From: Candidatus Gemmiger excrementigallinarum | GTDB taxonomy: Bacteria; Bacillota; Clostridia; Oscillospirales; Ruminococcaceae | NCBI GenBank assembly: GCA_019116445.1 | Contig: DXBP01000044.1 | Span: forward strand, 1 to 52,680 | Direction: 5' to 3' | DNA length: 52,680 nt | In this document: positions 23,211 through 31,793 of the stretch, in pieces | How positions within the stretch are numbered: position 1 is the stretch's first letter | Layout: each line of letters begins with the position of its first letter | Made by a program: the position numbers and the translations under genes | The notes under the pieces: model-generated | The model's input: the letters and a program-made list of their open reading frames with translations, nothing else | What the model was told of the DNA's origin: nothing | Database searches by the model: none

Positions 23211-24473
23211 TCACACCTCCTCCAGCGTCACAGTCAGACCGCTGCAGCCGGGCAGTTTGTCCAGCGCGGCGCCTTTGATGACGATGGTTTCCATCTCGCC
23301 GGGGGCCAGTACCGGCCGTTTGCGCCGCCAGAGGCAGTCCTGCCCGGCATAGACCGCCAGGGTCTTGTTCCGGTAAACGTTGTCCACCCGCAGCCGCAGT
23401 GTCAGGCTGCCGTCCAGCCGGGCGGGGTGTACGGTGGCAGGTACTGTGTAGCGCACGCCGTGGCGGGCGGTCACCGGCAGGGCTTCGTCCTCGCCCTGGG
23501 CGGTTCCGCCCAGAATACAGGCAGCGGCGTGCCGCCCGGCGGCAGCGGCTTCCTCCGAAACATAGTCCACCAGATCGTGCACGTGCAGCACGTTGCCAGC
23601 GGCAAACACCCCGGGCAGACTGGTCTGCAGACTTTCGTCCACCAGGGGACCGCCCGTCACGGGACTTAAGGCAATCCCGGCGCTGCGGCTCAGTTCGTTT
23701 TCCGGCAAAAGCCCGCAGGAGAGCAGCAGCGTGTCGCAGTCGAAATGCTCCTCGGTGCCGGGGACCGGTTTTCCGTTTTCCACCCGGGCAATGGTTACGC
23801 CGGTCACCCGTTCCTTGCCCTCGATGTCAACCACCGTGTGGCTGAGTTTCAGCGGGATGCCGAAGTCATCCAGGCACTGCACGATGTTGCGTTTGAGTCC
23901 GCCGGAGTAGGGCATCAGTTCCGCCACGCAGAGTACCTTGGCCCCTTCCAGTGTCATGCGGCGGGCCATGATGAGGCCGATGTCCCCGGACCCCAGGATG
24001 ACCACCCGACGCCCGGGCAAAAAGCCTTCCATATTCACCAGCCGCTGAGCGGTACCGGCGGTGTAGATGCCGGCGGGCCGGGTGCCGGGAATGTTCAGCG
24101 CGCCCCGGGGGCGCTCCCGGCAGCCCATAGCCAGTACCACGGCCTTGGCTTGAAGCTGGAACAGCCCGTCGGTGCGGTTGACCGCGGTGACCACCCGGTC
24201 GGCCGAAAGGTCCAGCACCATCGTGTTGAGTTTGTAGGGAATTCCCAGCGCCAGTGCTTCGTCGGCAAAGCGGGCCGCGTACTCCGGGCCGGTGAGCTCT
24301 TCTTTGAATGTATGCAGGCCGAACCCGCTGTGGATGCACTGGTTCAGGATGCCGCCCAGTTCCCGGTCGCGCTCCAGAATGATCAGGTCCTGTATGCCGG
24401 CCTTGCGGGCGGCGATGGCAGCGGCCAGACCCGCCGGCCCGCCGCCCAGAATCACAAGATCCATGGATTTCAT
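23211..24473 (-). CDS. FAD/NAD(P)-dependent oxidoreductase of the glycerol operon
   Basis: 420 residues. A pyridine nucleotide-disulfide-reductase-like flavoprotein with the N-terminal FAD motif ILGGGPAGLAAAIAARKAG, the second nucleotide-binding motif VVILGSGDIGLIMARRM near residue 160 and the late FAD contact GVFAAGNVLHVHD. It follows the glycerol-3-phosphate dehydrogenase gene by 12 bp and precedes the DUF1667 gene. By this arrangement it probably passes electrons from glycerol-3-phosphate oxidation, acting as a functional counterpart of GlpB. The acceptor cannot be read from the sequence. Confidence 0.85.
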   Translation of the reverse strand: MKSMDLVILGGGPAGLAAAIAARKAGIQDLIILERDRELGGILNQCIHSGFGLHTFKEELTGPEYAARFADEALALGIPYKLNTMVLDLSADRVVTAVNRTDGLFQLQAKAVVLAMGCRERPRGALNIPGTRPAGIYTAGTAQRLVNMEGFLPGRRVVILGSGDIGLIMARRMTLEGAKVLCVAELMPYSGGLKRNIVQCLDDFGIPLKLSHTVVDIEGKERVTGVTIARVENGKPVPGTEEHFDCDTLLLSCGLLPENELSRSAGIALSPVTGGPLVDESLQTSLPGVFAAGNVLHVHDLVDYVSEEAAAAGRHAAACILGGTAQGEDEALPVTARHGVRYTVPATVHPARLDGSLTLRLRVDNVYRNKTLAVYAGQDCLWRRKRPVLAPGEMETIVIKGAALDKLPGCSGLTVTLEEV

Positions 24474-24485
24474 CTCTCCACCCCC

Positions 24486-25916
24486 TTACAGACTGTCCTT
24501 GTTGGTGCCCACAATGAGCCGGGACTGGCCGCCGCATTTGGTGATTTCCTCCTGGGGCACGCCCAGTTCCCGGGCCAGGATTTCCAGCACGCGGGGACTG
24601 CAGAAGCCCGCCTGGCAGCGGCCCATGCCTGCCCGGGTGCGGCGCTTGACGCCGTCCAGGCTGCGGGCGCCGGGCACCCGGTGGATGGCATCCACGATTT
24701 CGCCCTCGGTCACCGTTTCGCAGCGGCAGATAATCTGCCCGTAGGCGGGATTTTCTTGAATCAGGGCGGCCCGTTCCGCAAAGGGGAGTGCCTTGGGGTC
24801 CAGAATCCCCTGGCGGCGGGGGTCAAAATCGGGATTTTCCTCAAGATGCAGAATGTTCTGTACCAGTCGGGCCACTTCCACGCCGATGGCGGGGCTGGCC
24901 GAAAGTCCCGGTGATTCGATGCCCGCGCAGTCCACAAACCCGGGGGCGGCTTCCTCGATGAAAAATTCGTGCCGCAGTTCGTGGGCCCGCAGTCCCGCAA
25001 AGCTGGTAATGGTCTGCCGCAGGGGCAGGTCCTTTACTGCCAATCCGGCCTTGGCGCGCACCTCGTCCAGCTCGGCGGCGGTGGTGGCGGTATCTTCTTT
25101 GTTGTCAATGTCGGTGGCCGTGGGGCCGATGAGCAGATTGCCGTGCACGGTGGGGGTCACCAGCACGCCCTTGCCGTACTTGCCCGGCAGCTGAAAGATC
25201 GTGTGATGTACGTGTTCGCCCGCTGCATGGTCCAGCAAAAAGTAGTCGCCCCGCCGCGGCACAATGGTCATGGTGTCGGCGCTGACCTGGTTGTGCAGTT
25301 CGTCGGCATGCACCCCTGCCGCGTTGACGACACAGCGCGCTTCCAGCGGACCGCGGTTGGTCCAAAGGCGCCAGCCGCCGTCCATGCGCTCGATGCGCTG
25401 TACCTCGGTGTCAAACTGGAATTGCACACCGTTTTTGGCGGCGTTTTCGGCAAAGGCGTAGGTCAGGCCGAAGGGGCAGACGATGCCGCCGGTGGGCGCC
25501 CACAGCGCCGCCACCGCTTCGTCGGCGATGTTCGGCTCCAGAGCGCGCAGTTCCTCCCGCCCGATGATGCGCAGTCCCTCCACACCGTTGGCGCGGCCGT
25601 TTTCCAGCAGTTTTTCCAGCGCCGGGCGGTCCTCCTCGCTCAGGCAGACCACCAGGCTGCCGCACTGCCGGTAGGCAAAATCCAACTCTTTGGCAAGGTC
25701 CGGCATCATCCTGCTGCCCGTCACGTTGAGGGCGGCCATCCGGCTGCCGGCGGGGGCGTCAAACCCTGCATGGACAATGGCGCTGTTGGCCTTGGTGGTG
25801 CCGCAGCAGACGTCCTCCTCCTTATCGATCACCAGAATGTTGCCCTTGTATCGGCTCAGTTCCCGGGCCGCTGCGCAGCCCGACACCCCACCGCCGATGA
25901 TGATGACATCCATCAT
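24486..25916 (-). CDS. glpA: Anaerobic-type glycerol-3-phosphate dehydrogenase (FAD)
   Basis: 476 residues. It oxidises glycerol-3-phosphate to dihydroxyacetone phosphate. The DAO-type FAD domain starts [19 protein letters not shown] and includes [14 protein letters not shown] and the active-site region up to [13 protein letters not shown]. The C-terminal segment (from about 395) is a BFD-like 2Fe-2S domain with [11 protein letters not shown] and GRCQAGFC. Its start overlaps the glpK stop by 4 bp, so the two are coupled. An L-2-hydroxyglutarate dehydrogenase-type enzyme is the main alternative from sequence alone; the operon makes glycerol-3-phosphate the better substrate. Confidence 0.82.
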   Translation of the reverse strand: MMDVIIIGGGVSGCAAARELSRYKGNILVIDKEEDVCCGTTKANSAIVHAGFDAPAGSRMAALNVTGSRMMPDLAKELDFAYRQCGSLVVCLSEEDRPALEKLLENGRANGVEGLRIIGREELRALEPNIADEAVAALWAPTGGIVCPFGLTYAFAENAAKNGVQFQFDTEVQRIERMDGGWRLWTNRGPLEARCVVNAAGVHADELHNQVSADTMTIVPRRGDYFLLDHAAGEHVHHTIFQLPGKYGKGVLVTPTVHGNLLIGPTATDIDNKEDTATTAAELDEVRAKAGLAVKDLPLRQTITSFAGLRAHELRHEFFIEEAAPGFVDCAGIESPGLSASPAIGVEVARLVQNILHLEENPDFDPRRQGILDPKALPFAERAALIQENPAYGQIICRCETVTEGEIVDAIHRVPGARSLDGVKRRTRAGMGRCQAGFCSPRVLEILARELGVPQEEITKCGGQSRLIVGTNKDSL

Positions 25917-27421
25917 ACGTCTTCCTCCTCATCCCGGGCCCAGCCGTAGGCGCAGCGTACAGCCTTGTTCCAGCCGCGAATACGCCGGGCGCGGTCCTCC
26001 GTACTAATCTGGGCCGTAAAGACCCGGTCCACGGCCCGGTTCTGCAGTACTTCCGCAGGACTGTTCCAGTATCCCACAGCCAGCCCGGCCAGATACGCCG
26101 CGCCCAGGGCCGTGGTTTCCACACAGCAGGGGCGTTCCACCGGCGCGCCGCTGATGTCGGCCTGAGCCTGCAGCAGATAGTTGTTGGCCGAAGCGCCGCC
26201 GTCCACTTTCAGCATGGCCAGCTGGATGCCCGCGTCCGCTTCCATGGCTTTCAGCACGTCGTTGACCTGGTAGCACAGGCTGTCCAGCGTGGCGCGGATG
26301 ATGTGATTTTTGTTGCAGCCACGGGTCAGGCCCACAATGGCACCCCGGGCGTACTGGTCCCAGTGGGGGGCACCCAGCCCCGTAAAGGCCGGTACCACAT
26401 AACAGCCGTTGGTATCGGGCACTTTCAGGGCCATATATTCGGAATCCCGGGACTCCTCCAGGATTTTCAGTTCGTCCCGCAGCCACTGGATGGCCGCCCC
26501 GGCTACGAAGATGGAACCTTCCAGCGCGTAGGTCACCTTGCCGTCCAGGCCCCAGGCGATGGTGGTCACCAGTCCGTTGCGGCTCAATACCGGCCGCTCG
26601 CCGGTGTTCATCAGCAAAAAGCCGCCGGTGCCGTAGGTGTTTTTGGCATCCCCCGCCGTAAAACAGGTCTGGCCGAAGAGCGCCGCCTGCTGGTCGCCCG
26701 CCGCCCCGGCAATCTTGATCTCGCCGCCAAAGTGCATGGGGTCGGCGTACTCGTAGAAGGCGCTGTTGGGCACCGGTTTGGGCAGCATACACCGGGGAAT
26801 GTTCAGAATCTCCAGGATTTCATCGTCCCAGTCCAGCGTGTGGATGTTGAACAGCATCGTCCGGCTGGCGTTGGAGTAGTCGGTCACGTGGATCTTGCCG
26901 CAGGTCAGCTTCCAGATCAGCCAGGTTTCCACGGTGCCGAACAACAGCTCCCCGGCTTCGGCTTTTTGGCGGGCACCCTCCACGTTATCCAGAATCCACT
27001 GCAGCTTGGTGGCGGAAAAATAGGCGTCGATCACAAGGCCGGTTTTCTCCCGGAACAGGTCGGTCAGGCCCCGGGCTTTCAGTTTGTCGCAGATCTCGCT
27101 GGTGCGGCGGCACTGCCACACAATGGCACGGTAGACCGGCTCGCCGGTGTTGCGGTCCCAGACAATGGTGGTTTCCCGCTGGTTGGTGATGCCGATGGCT
27201 GCAATATCGGCGGCCGAGGCCCCGATGCGGTTCATGGCCGACAGCGCCACACCCAGCTGGGTGGTCCAGATCTCATTGGCATCATGCTCCACCCAGCCCG
27301 GTTTGGGAAAGTACTGGGTAAACTCTTTTTGTGCCACACTGCACATGTGGCCCTGCTTGTCGAACAGGATGCAGCGGTTGGAGGTGGTCCCGGCATCCAG
27401 CGCCATAATGTATTGTCCCAT
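25913..27421 (-). CDS. glpK: Glycerol kinase
   Basis: 502 residues from ATG 27421, seven bases after AAGGAG. It phosphorylates glycerol with ATP. FGGY-kinase motifs are present: [13 protein letters not shown] at the N-terminus, [13 protein letters not shown], the glycerol-contacting [22 protein letters not shown] and [14 protein letters not shown]. It heads the operon glpK, dehydrogenase, oxidoreductase, DUF1667. No glycerol facilitator gene is nearby. Promoter boxes are visible at 27477-27504. Confidence 0.96.
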   Translation of the reverse strand: MGQYIMALDAGTTSNRCILFDKQGHMCSVAQKEFTQYFPKPGWVEHDANEIWTTQLGVALSAMNRIGASAADIAAIGITNQRETTIVWDRNTGEPVYRAIVWQCRRTSEICDKLKARGLTDLFREKTGLVIDAYFSATKLQWILDNVEGARQKAEAGELLFGTVETWLIWKLTCGKIHVTDYSNASRTMLFNIHTLDWDDEILEILNIPRCMLPKPVPNSAFYEYADPMHFGGEIKIAGAAGDQQAALFGQTCFTAGDAKNTYGTGGFLLMNTGERPVLSRNGLVTTIAWGLDGKVTYALEGSIFVAGAAIQWLRDELKILEESRDSEYMALKVPDTNGCYVVPAFTGLGAPHWDQYARGAIVGLTRGCNKNHIIRATLDSLCYQVNDVLKAMEADAGIQLAMLKVDGGASANNYLLQAQADISGAPVERPCCVETTALGAAYLAGLAVGYWNSPAEVLQNRAVDRVFTAQISTEDRARRIRGWNKAVRCAYGWARDEEEDV

Positions 27422-27476
27422 AGCGGTGCTCCTTTTCCTCGGGATTTTTGCAAAGCCGCGCAATTTGTATAAAAAT

Positions 27477-27504
27477 ATTGTAGCATACCACCCCGAAACT
27501 GCAA
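27477..27504 (-). promoter_or_regulatory. glpK operon promoter
   Basis: On the minus strand TTGCAG (27504-27499) and TACAAT (27482-27477) are 16 bp apart, about 55 bp before the start codon. Confidence 0.5.
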
Positions 27505-27583
27505 CAAAATGCCCGGCACACCCTGGCAAAATCTACGAATCCCACAAAGGGGAACGGCGGTTTTTGGATATTCTGCGGAAAAC

Positions 27584-27613
27584 AAAAAGGCCGCACCCGA
27601 TGAAAGGTGCGGC
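27584..27613 (-). terminator. Terminator of the trk/kdp block
   Basis: GCCGCACC and GGTGCGGC (27590-27597 and 27606-27613) form a stem followed on the minus strand by T5. It lies 8 bp after the kdpE stop. Confidence 0.8.
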
Positions 27614-27620
27614 GGAAAAA

Positions 27621-28313
27621 TCATTCGATTTTCATCATGCGGTAGCCCACGCCAATGTGGGTCTGGATGTACTGGGGGGACCCGGGGGCGGATTCCAGCT
27701 TTTTGCGCAGCGTTGCCATGAACACCCGCAGGGAAGCTACGTCGTTCTCCCAGGAAGTACCCCACACCTTTTGGGTGATGTAGGTGTGGGTCAGCACCTT
27801 GCCGCAGTTGCGGGCCATCAGGCAGAGCAGCTTGTACTCGATGGGGGTCAGGTGCAGTTCCTGCCCGGCCAGGTAGGCGCACCCGGCGGCAAAGTCGATG
27901 GTCAGCTGCCCGTTGGTGAATACCGGGCTGCCGCTGGTGTGCATGGCGGCCAGCCGCCGCTGGGTCACCCGCAGGCGGGCCAGCAGTTCCTCCACCGAAA
28001 AAGGCTTCGTCAGGTAGTCATCGGCACCGGAATCCAATGCCTCGATCTTGTCGGCGTCCTCGCTGCGGGCGCTGATAACGATGATGGGCATATCCGACCA
28101 GCTGCGCACCCGGCGGATGACTTCCACGCCGTCCAGATCAGGCAGCCCCAGGTCCAGCAGCATGATGTCGGGGGCGCTGGTGGCGGCTTCCCGCAAAGCA
28201 GCTTCGCCACAGTCCGCCACGGTGTAGCGGTAATCATGGGTCTTTAAGGTGGTGGTGATCAGGTTGCGGATGGGTGCATCGTCCTCCACCACCAGAATCA
28301 GCGGTTTATTCAT
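27621..28313 (-). CDS. kdpE: KdpE-like response regulator
   Basis: 230 residues, OmpR/PhoB class. Receiver: D11/D12 pocket, phospho-acceptor D54 (MLLDLGLPDLDG), K in DYLTKPF. Output: winged helix from about 130 with YKLLCLMARNCGKVLTHTYITQKVWG, close to KdpE. The start overlaps the kinase gene by 8 bp. No kdpABC genes are in the window; the block encodes a Trk/Ktr system instead, so its likely target is trkH. Tandem 11-bp repeats in the trkH promoter region fit an OmpR-class dimer. Confidence 0.88.
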   Translation of the reverse strand: MNKPLILVVEDDAPIRNLITTTLKTHDYRYTVADCGEAALREAATSAPDIMLLDLGLPDLDGVEVIRRVRSWSDMPIIVISARSEDADKIEALDSGADDYLTKPFSVEELLARLRVTQRRLAAMHTSGSPVFTNGQLTIDFAAGCAYLAGQELHLTPIEYKLLCLMARNCGKVLTHTYITQKVWGTSWENDVASLRVFMATLRKKLESAPGSPQYIQTHIGVGYRMMKIE

Positions 28314-29409
28314 GCAGCGTTACCTCCCCCAGCGGTACCGTAAAGGTGAAATTGCACCCGTGCGGCGGATTGTCCGTGAGTGTGATGGTGCCCCCGTGGG
28401 CATCCACGACGGTCTTGCACAGCGCCAGCCCCAGCCCCAGGCTGCGGCGGCTGTCGGCGACTTTGTGCTCGCCGGTGTAGAACATTTCAAAAATATGGGG
28501 CCGGATATCCGGTGCAATGCCCGGCCCGTCGTCCAGTACCGAGATGGCGGCAAAACCATCCTGTGCCCGGGCTGTCACCGTGATGGTGGACCCGGCAGAG
28601 GTGTATTTTACGGCGTTGTCCACCAGATTGATGAGCACCTGTACGATGAGCCGCGCGTCCATGCGGGCCAGCAGCAGTTCATCGGGCAGGTCCATCCGGA
28701 TGGTGTGTTCACTGCCCTTGCGGTGGGTGTGGCGCAGGGCCTCTTCAATGACCTCGCTGACCAGCTCGGTGGAAAGGCGCAGGTTCATCCGTCCGTCCTC
28801 AATGCGGGTGATGGACAGAAGATTCTCTACCAGGTTGATCAACCACATCGAATCATCGTAAATGTCCAGAAAAATCTGGTGCCGGGCATCCTCGTCCAGT
28901 TTGGCATCGTTGGCCAGCAGATTGGCGGCATTGCCGGAAATGGAGGTCAGCGGTGTGCGCAGATCGTGGGAGATGGCCCGCAGCAGGTCGGCCCGGAGCT
29001 GCTCGTTTTTCGCCCGCAGGGCGGCGCGCTCCTTTTCCTCGATGTTGCGGATGTTCTGGATGGCCAGCGTCACCGTGATGATGGACACGATGAGCATGAT
29101 GGCGATGGTGAAGGGATAGCCCTTCTCGTAAGCGTGCAGGGTCAGGCGCGGTTCGGTGAAAAAGAAGTTGAAGAGCAGCACACTGGCCACCGAGCTGAGC
29201 ACCCCGCAGAAATAGCTTTTGGTGAACAGGGAAGTGAGCAGTGCGCCCAATACGTAGATGGAGATGATGTTTGCCTTGGTGAAGGCAAATTGCCAGAAAA
29301 TATTGCCGATCACGGTGCCCGCCGTCAGAATCAGCAGGGTCACCAGCAGATCCTGCCACCGGGGCACCATCTGTGCCCGCAGGTCATGGGGCTGTTCTTG
29401 CCGCGTCAT
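28306..29409 (-). CDS. kdpD: KdpD-type sensor histidine kinase lacking the N-terminal sensor domains
   Basis: 367 residues against about 900 for full KdpD. It begins with a DUF4118-type membrane domain (four hydrophobic segments between about 20 and 118), then a short linker helix, the phospho-acceptor box AISHDLRTPLTS with H148, and ATPase motifs NLVDNAVKYT, DDGPGIA and GLGLALCK. The N-terminal KdpD and universal-stress domains of the classical protein are missing, and there is no sign of a broken gene upstream, so the short form appears natural. It should phosphorylate KdpE in response to potassium or turgor; the signal is inferred from the neighbours. Confidence 0.87.
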   Translation of the reverse strand: MTRQEQPHDLRAQMVPRWQDLLVTLLILTAGTVIGNIFWQFAFTKANIISIYVLGALLTSLFTKSYFCGVLSSVASVLLFNFFFTEPRLTLHAYEKGYPFTIAIMLIVSIITVTLAIQNIRNIEEKERAALRAKNEQLRADLLRAISHDLRTPLTSISGNAANLLANDAKLDEDARHQIFLDIYDDSMWLINLVENLLSITRIEDGRMNLRLSTELVSEVIEEALRHTHRKGSEHTIRMDLPDELLLARMDARLIVQVLINLVDNAVKYTSAGSTITVTARAQDGFAAISVLDDGPGIAPDIRPHIFEMFYTGEHKVADSRRSLGLGLALCKTVVDAHGGTITLTDNPPHGCNFTFTVPLGEVTLHE

Positions 29410-29469
29410 AGTGCTACCGCCTCCTGTCTGGTATCATACCACAGAAGGCCGGTCGGCGCCAGAGCCGGT

Positions 29470-29616
29470 TCACACATCGTGGCCCGGCTGGTTGTCCTCC
29501 CGGTGCTTTTTCCGCGCTTTGCGGTATTTGTCCATGAAACCATCCAGATTCCGGCAGAGAAACCAGCCGAACAGGCCCGCCGCCAGCACCACGGCGGCCA
29601 GCAGCAATTCTTTCAC
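29470..29616 (-). CDS. 48-residue single-pass membrane peptide in the potassium operon
   Basis: Start GTG 29616 with AGAGGG 8 bp upstream; stop at 29470. The peptide begins with KELLLAAVVLAAGLFGWFL, a transmembrane helix, and ends in a charged tail (KYRKARKKHREDNQPGHDV). It starts 20 bp after the trkA stop and ends 60 bp before the kdpD start, on the same strand and in the same apparent transcript. It recalls small regulatory subunits of potassium transport systems, such as KdpF, without clear sequence similarity. No family was recognised; existence rests on start signal, hydrophobicity and position. Confidence 0.6.
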   Translation of the reverse strand: MKELLLAAVVLAAGLFGWFLCRNLDGFMDKYRKARKKHREDNQPGHDV

Positions 29617-29636
29617 AAAAACCGCCCTCTTTCCGT

Positions 29637-30284
29637 TTACAGGTGGAAGCAGCGCTTGATGGAACGGTATTCGCCCAGCACCAGCAGATGCCCGTCGGCA
29701 GGCAGCACGGTGTCCGAGGAGATGTTCACATCGATGGTACCGTTGCGCTTGATGCCCAGCAGGTTGATGCCGTACTTTTTGCGGATGTCAATGTCACCCA
29801 CAGTCTGCCCCGCCCAGGATTCTAGCGCGGGCACTTCCATGATGGCGTTGTTGGCGTCCAGCTCCACGTAGTCCACCAGATGGCTGGACCCGTAGCGCAC
29901 GGCAGCCCACTTGGCCAGCTGTTTTTCGGGGTAGAGGATTTCGTCGGCGCCGTTGCGCAGCAGGAACTTGGCCTGCACGTCCCGCTCCGCGCGGGAAACC
30001 ACCAGCTGGGCGCCCAGTTCTTTCAACAGGGAAGTGGTTTCCAGCGAACTCTGGAAATCGCCGCTGATGGCCACAATGCAGACGTCAAAGTTGCGCACGC
30101 CCAGGGCTTTCAGGAACTCCGCGTTGGTGCTGTCGCCGATCTGGGCGTTGGTCACAATGTCCAGCACGTCGTTGACCCGGTCCTCGTTTTCGTCCACGGC
30201 CATGATCTGGTGGCCCTGTTCGTTGAGCTGCATGGCAATGTGCCGGCCAAAACGGCCCAGGCCGATGAGCAAGAATGATTTCAT
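29637..30284 (-). CDS. trkA: Trk/Ktr potassium uptake regulatory protein (TrkA/KtrA)
   Basis: 215 residues, the single-repeat KtrA size. It is a cytoplasmic gating ring that binds nucleotide and controls the TrkH/KtrB channel. The RCK_N Rossmann motif is LIGLGRFGRHIAMQL, followed by the acidic end of the second strand in VDENEDRV; an RCK_C domain covers about 140-215. It lies 18 bp downstream of trkH in the same operon. Confidence 0.94.
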   Translation of the reverse strand: MKSFLLIGLGRFGRHIAMQLNEQGHQIMAVDENEDRVNDVLDIVTNAQIGDSTNAEFLKALGVRNFDVCIVAISGDFQSSLETTSLLKELGAQLVVSRAERDVQAKFLLRNGADEILYPEKQLAKWAAVRYGSSHLVDYVELDANNAIMEVPALESWAGQTVGDIDIRKKYGINLLGIKRNGTIDVNISSDTVLPADGHLLVLGEYRSIKRCFHL

Positions 30285-30302
30285 GGTGTACTTCCTTTCC
30301 CG

Positions 30303-31634
30303 TCAGCCGACGGTGATACGTTCCTGCGGCAAACGGCTGCCGGCCTTGGAAAAACCGGACAGTGCCGCATAGATCAGGGTAAGGCCGCCTACACGGCCGA
30401 TAAACATCAAAGCGATCAGAATGGCCTGGGAAAGCAGCCCCAGTGTGGGGGTCAGGCCCAGGGACAGGCCCACGGTGCCCACGGCGGAGGCCGTTTCAAA
30501 CAGGCAGTCGGACAAAGGCAGCCCTTCCACCGCGCTGATAATAAACCCGCCGCCCAGGAAGAGCGTCAGGTACAGCATACCGATGGTGGCGGCGCTGTTG
30601 ACCACCTTGTTGTCGATGCGCCGCCCAAAGAAGTGCGGTTCCGACTGGCGGCGGAACACCGCCAGGGCGTTGGCAAACAGCACGGCAAAGGTGGTGGTTT
30701 TCATACCGCCGGCGGTAGAACCCGGCGAACCGCCGATAAGCATGAGCAGGATCGTCAGGCCCTGGCCCACATCGGTGAGGGCGGTGAGGTCGGCGGTGTT
30801 GAAGCCCGCGGTGCGGGGGGTCACCGACTGGAACAGCGAAGCCAGTACCCGTTCCCCGGCGGGCAGGGTGGAAAATTCCCCGAAGAAGAACCACACGGCG
30901 GGCAGCAGGATGAGCAGTGCCGTGGTGGACAAAATGACTTTGCTCTGCATCCGGTACCGGTGGAACCGCAGTTTGTTGGTGCGGATGTCGTCCCAGGTCA
31001 GGAAGCCGATGCCGCCCACCACGATAAGCGCCATGATCGTCAGGTTGACGGTGGGATCGGCGCGGTAAGAAGTCAGGGAAGCGTACTTGGCATCCGGGGT
31101 GCCCAGCAGGTCAAAACCGGCGTTGCAGAAGGCCGATACCGAGTGGAACACGGCCATCCAGATTCCGCGCAAACCATAGTCCCGGACGAACACCGGCAGC
31201 ATACAGACGGCCCCCAGCGCTTCGATGCACAGCGACGCTTTGATAATGAAGCCGGTCAGCCGCACGATGCCGCCTACTTTGGGGGCGGCGATGGCTTCCT
31301 GCATGGTACCGCGCTGCATCAGGGAGATTTTGCGCCCCGACAGCAGCGAGAAAAATGCCGCCACCGTGATAACGCCCATGCCGCCGATCTGAATCAGGGA
31401 GAGGATCACGGCCTGGCCGAACCAGGACCAGTGGGTGGCGGTATCCTGCACCACAAGCCCCGTCACACACACCGCGGAGGTGGCGGTGAACAGCGCCTGG
31501 TTGAAGGGGGTCACGGTGCCGCTCCGGGCAGAGAACGGCAGCATCAACAGCAGACTGCCGCCGAGAATAACGGCGGCGAACAACAGAATGATGGTTTGAA
31601 AGGTTGTCAAACGCGGCGGGCGGAACCCAGCCAT
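30303..31634 (-). CDS. trkH: TrkH/KtrB family potassium channel subunit
   Basis: 443 residues from ATG 31634, seven bases after GGGAGG. It is the membrane pore of a potassium (or sodium-coupled potassium) uptake system gated by TrkA. Four pore-loop repeats show the selectivity-filter pattern: ATSAVCVTGL, SAFCNAGFD, VTPRTAGFNT and ASAVGTVGLSLG. Hydrophobic helices run throughout. Promoter and regulator repeats are seen just upstream. Confidence 0.94.
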   Translation of the reverse strand: MAGFRPPRLTTFQTIILLFAAVILGGSLLLMLPFSARSGTVTPFNQALFTATSAVCVTGLVVQDTATHWSWFGQAVILSLIQIGGMGVITVAAFFSLLSGRKISLMQRGTMQEAIAAPKVGGIVRLTGFIIKASLCIEALGAVCMLPVFVRDYGLRGIWMAVFHSVSAFCNAGFDLLGTPDAKYASLTSYRADPTVNLTIMALIVVGGIGFLTWDDIRTNKLRFHRYRMQSKVILSTTALLILLPAVWFFFGEFSTLPAGERVLASLFQSVTPRTAGFNTADLTALTDVGQGLTILLMLIGGSPGSTAGGMKTTTFAVLFANALAVFRRQSEPHFFGRRIDNKVVNSAATIGMLYLTLFLGGGFIISAVEGLPLSDCLFETASAVGTVGLSLGLTPTLGLLSQAILIALMFIGRVGGLTLIYAALSGFSKAGSRLPQERITVG

Positions 31635-31671
31635 GAAAACGCCTCCCATTTTATACAAATTTCATCCTCTC

Positions 31672-31738
31672 ATTATAGGTCGGCCCTGGTTAAGAAGGCA
31701 TAAATATCCGGCGTATGGTATTAAGACGGCATTAAGAT
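31672..31738 (-). promoter_or_regulatory. trkH promoter with tandem 11-bp repeats (putative KdpE site)
   Basis: TATAAT lies at 31677-31672 on the minus strand with a poor -35 (TGCCTT) 17 bp upstream. Further upstream, GGTATTAAGAC (31717-31727) and GGCATTAAGAT (31728-31738) are adjacent 11-bp direct repeats sharing ATTAAGA; weaker half-sites (GGTTAAGAA at 31688) overlap the -35. Adjacent 11-bp repeats upstream of a weak -35 are the usual layout for OmpR/PhoB-class activators, and a KdpE-like member is in this operon. Confidence 0.55.
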
Positions 31739-31744
31739 GCCAAA

Positions 31745-31775
31745 CGGCAGGGCACCGTCTGACGGTGCCCTGCCG
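31745..31775 (-). terminator. Terminator-like hairpin after the symporter gene
   Basis: CGGCAGGGCACCGT and its exact complement (31745-31758 and 31762-31775) form a 14-bp perfect stem with loop CTG. On the minus strand only TTTGG follows, so termination may be moderate. Confidence 0.65.
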
Positions 31776-31793
31776 GGCAAAGGTACGCAGACA

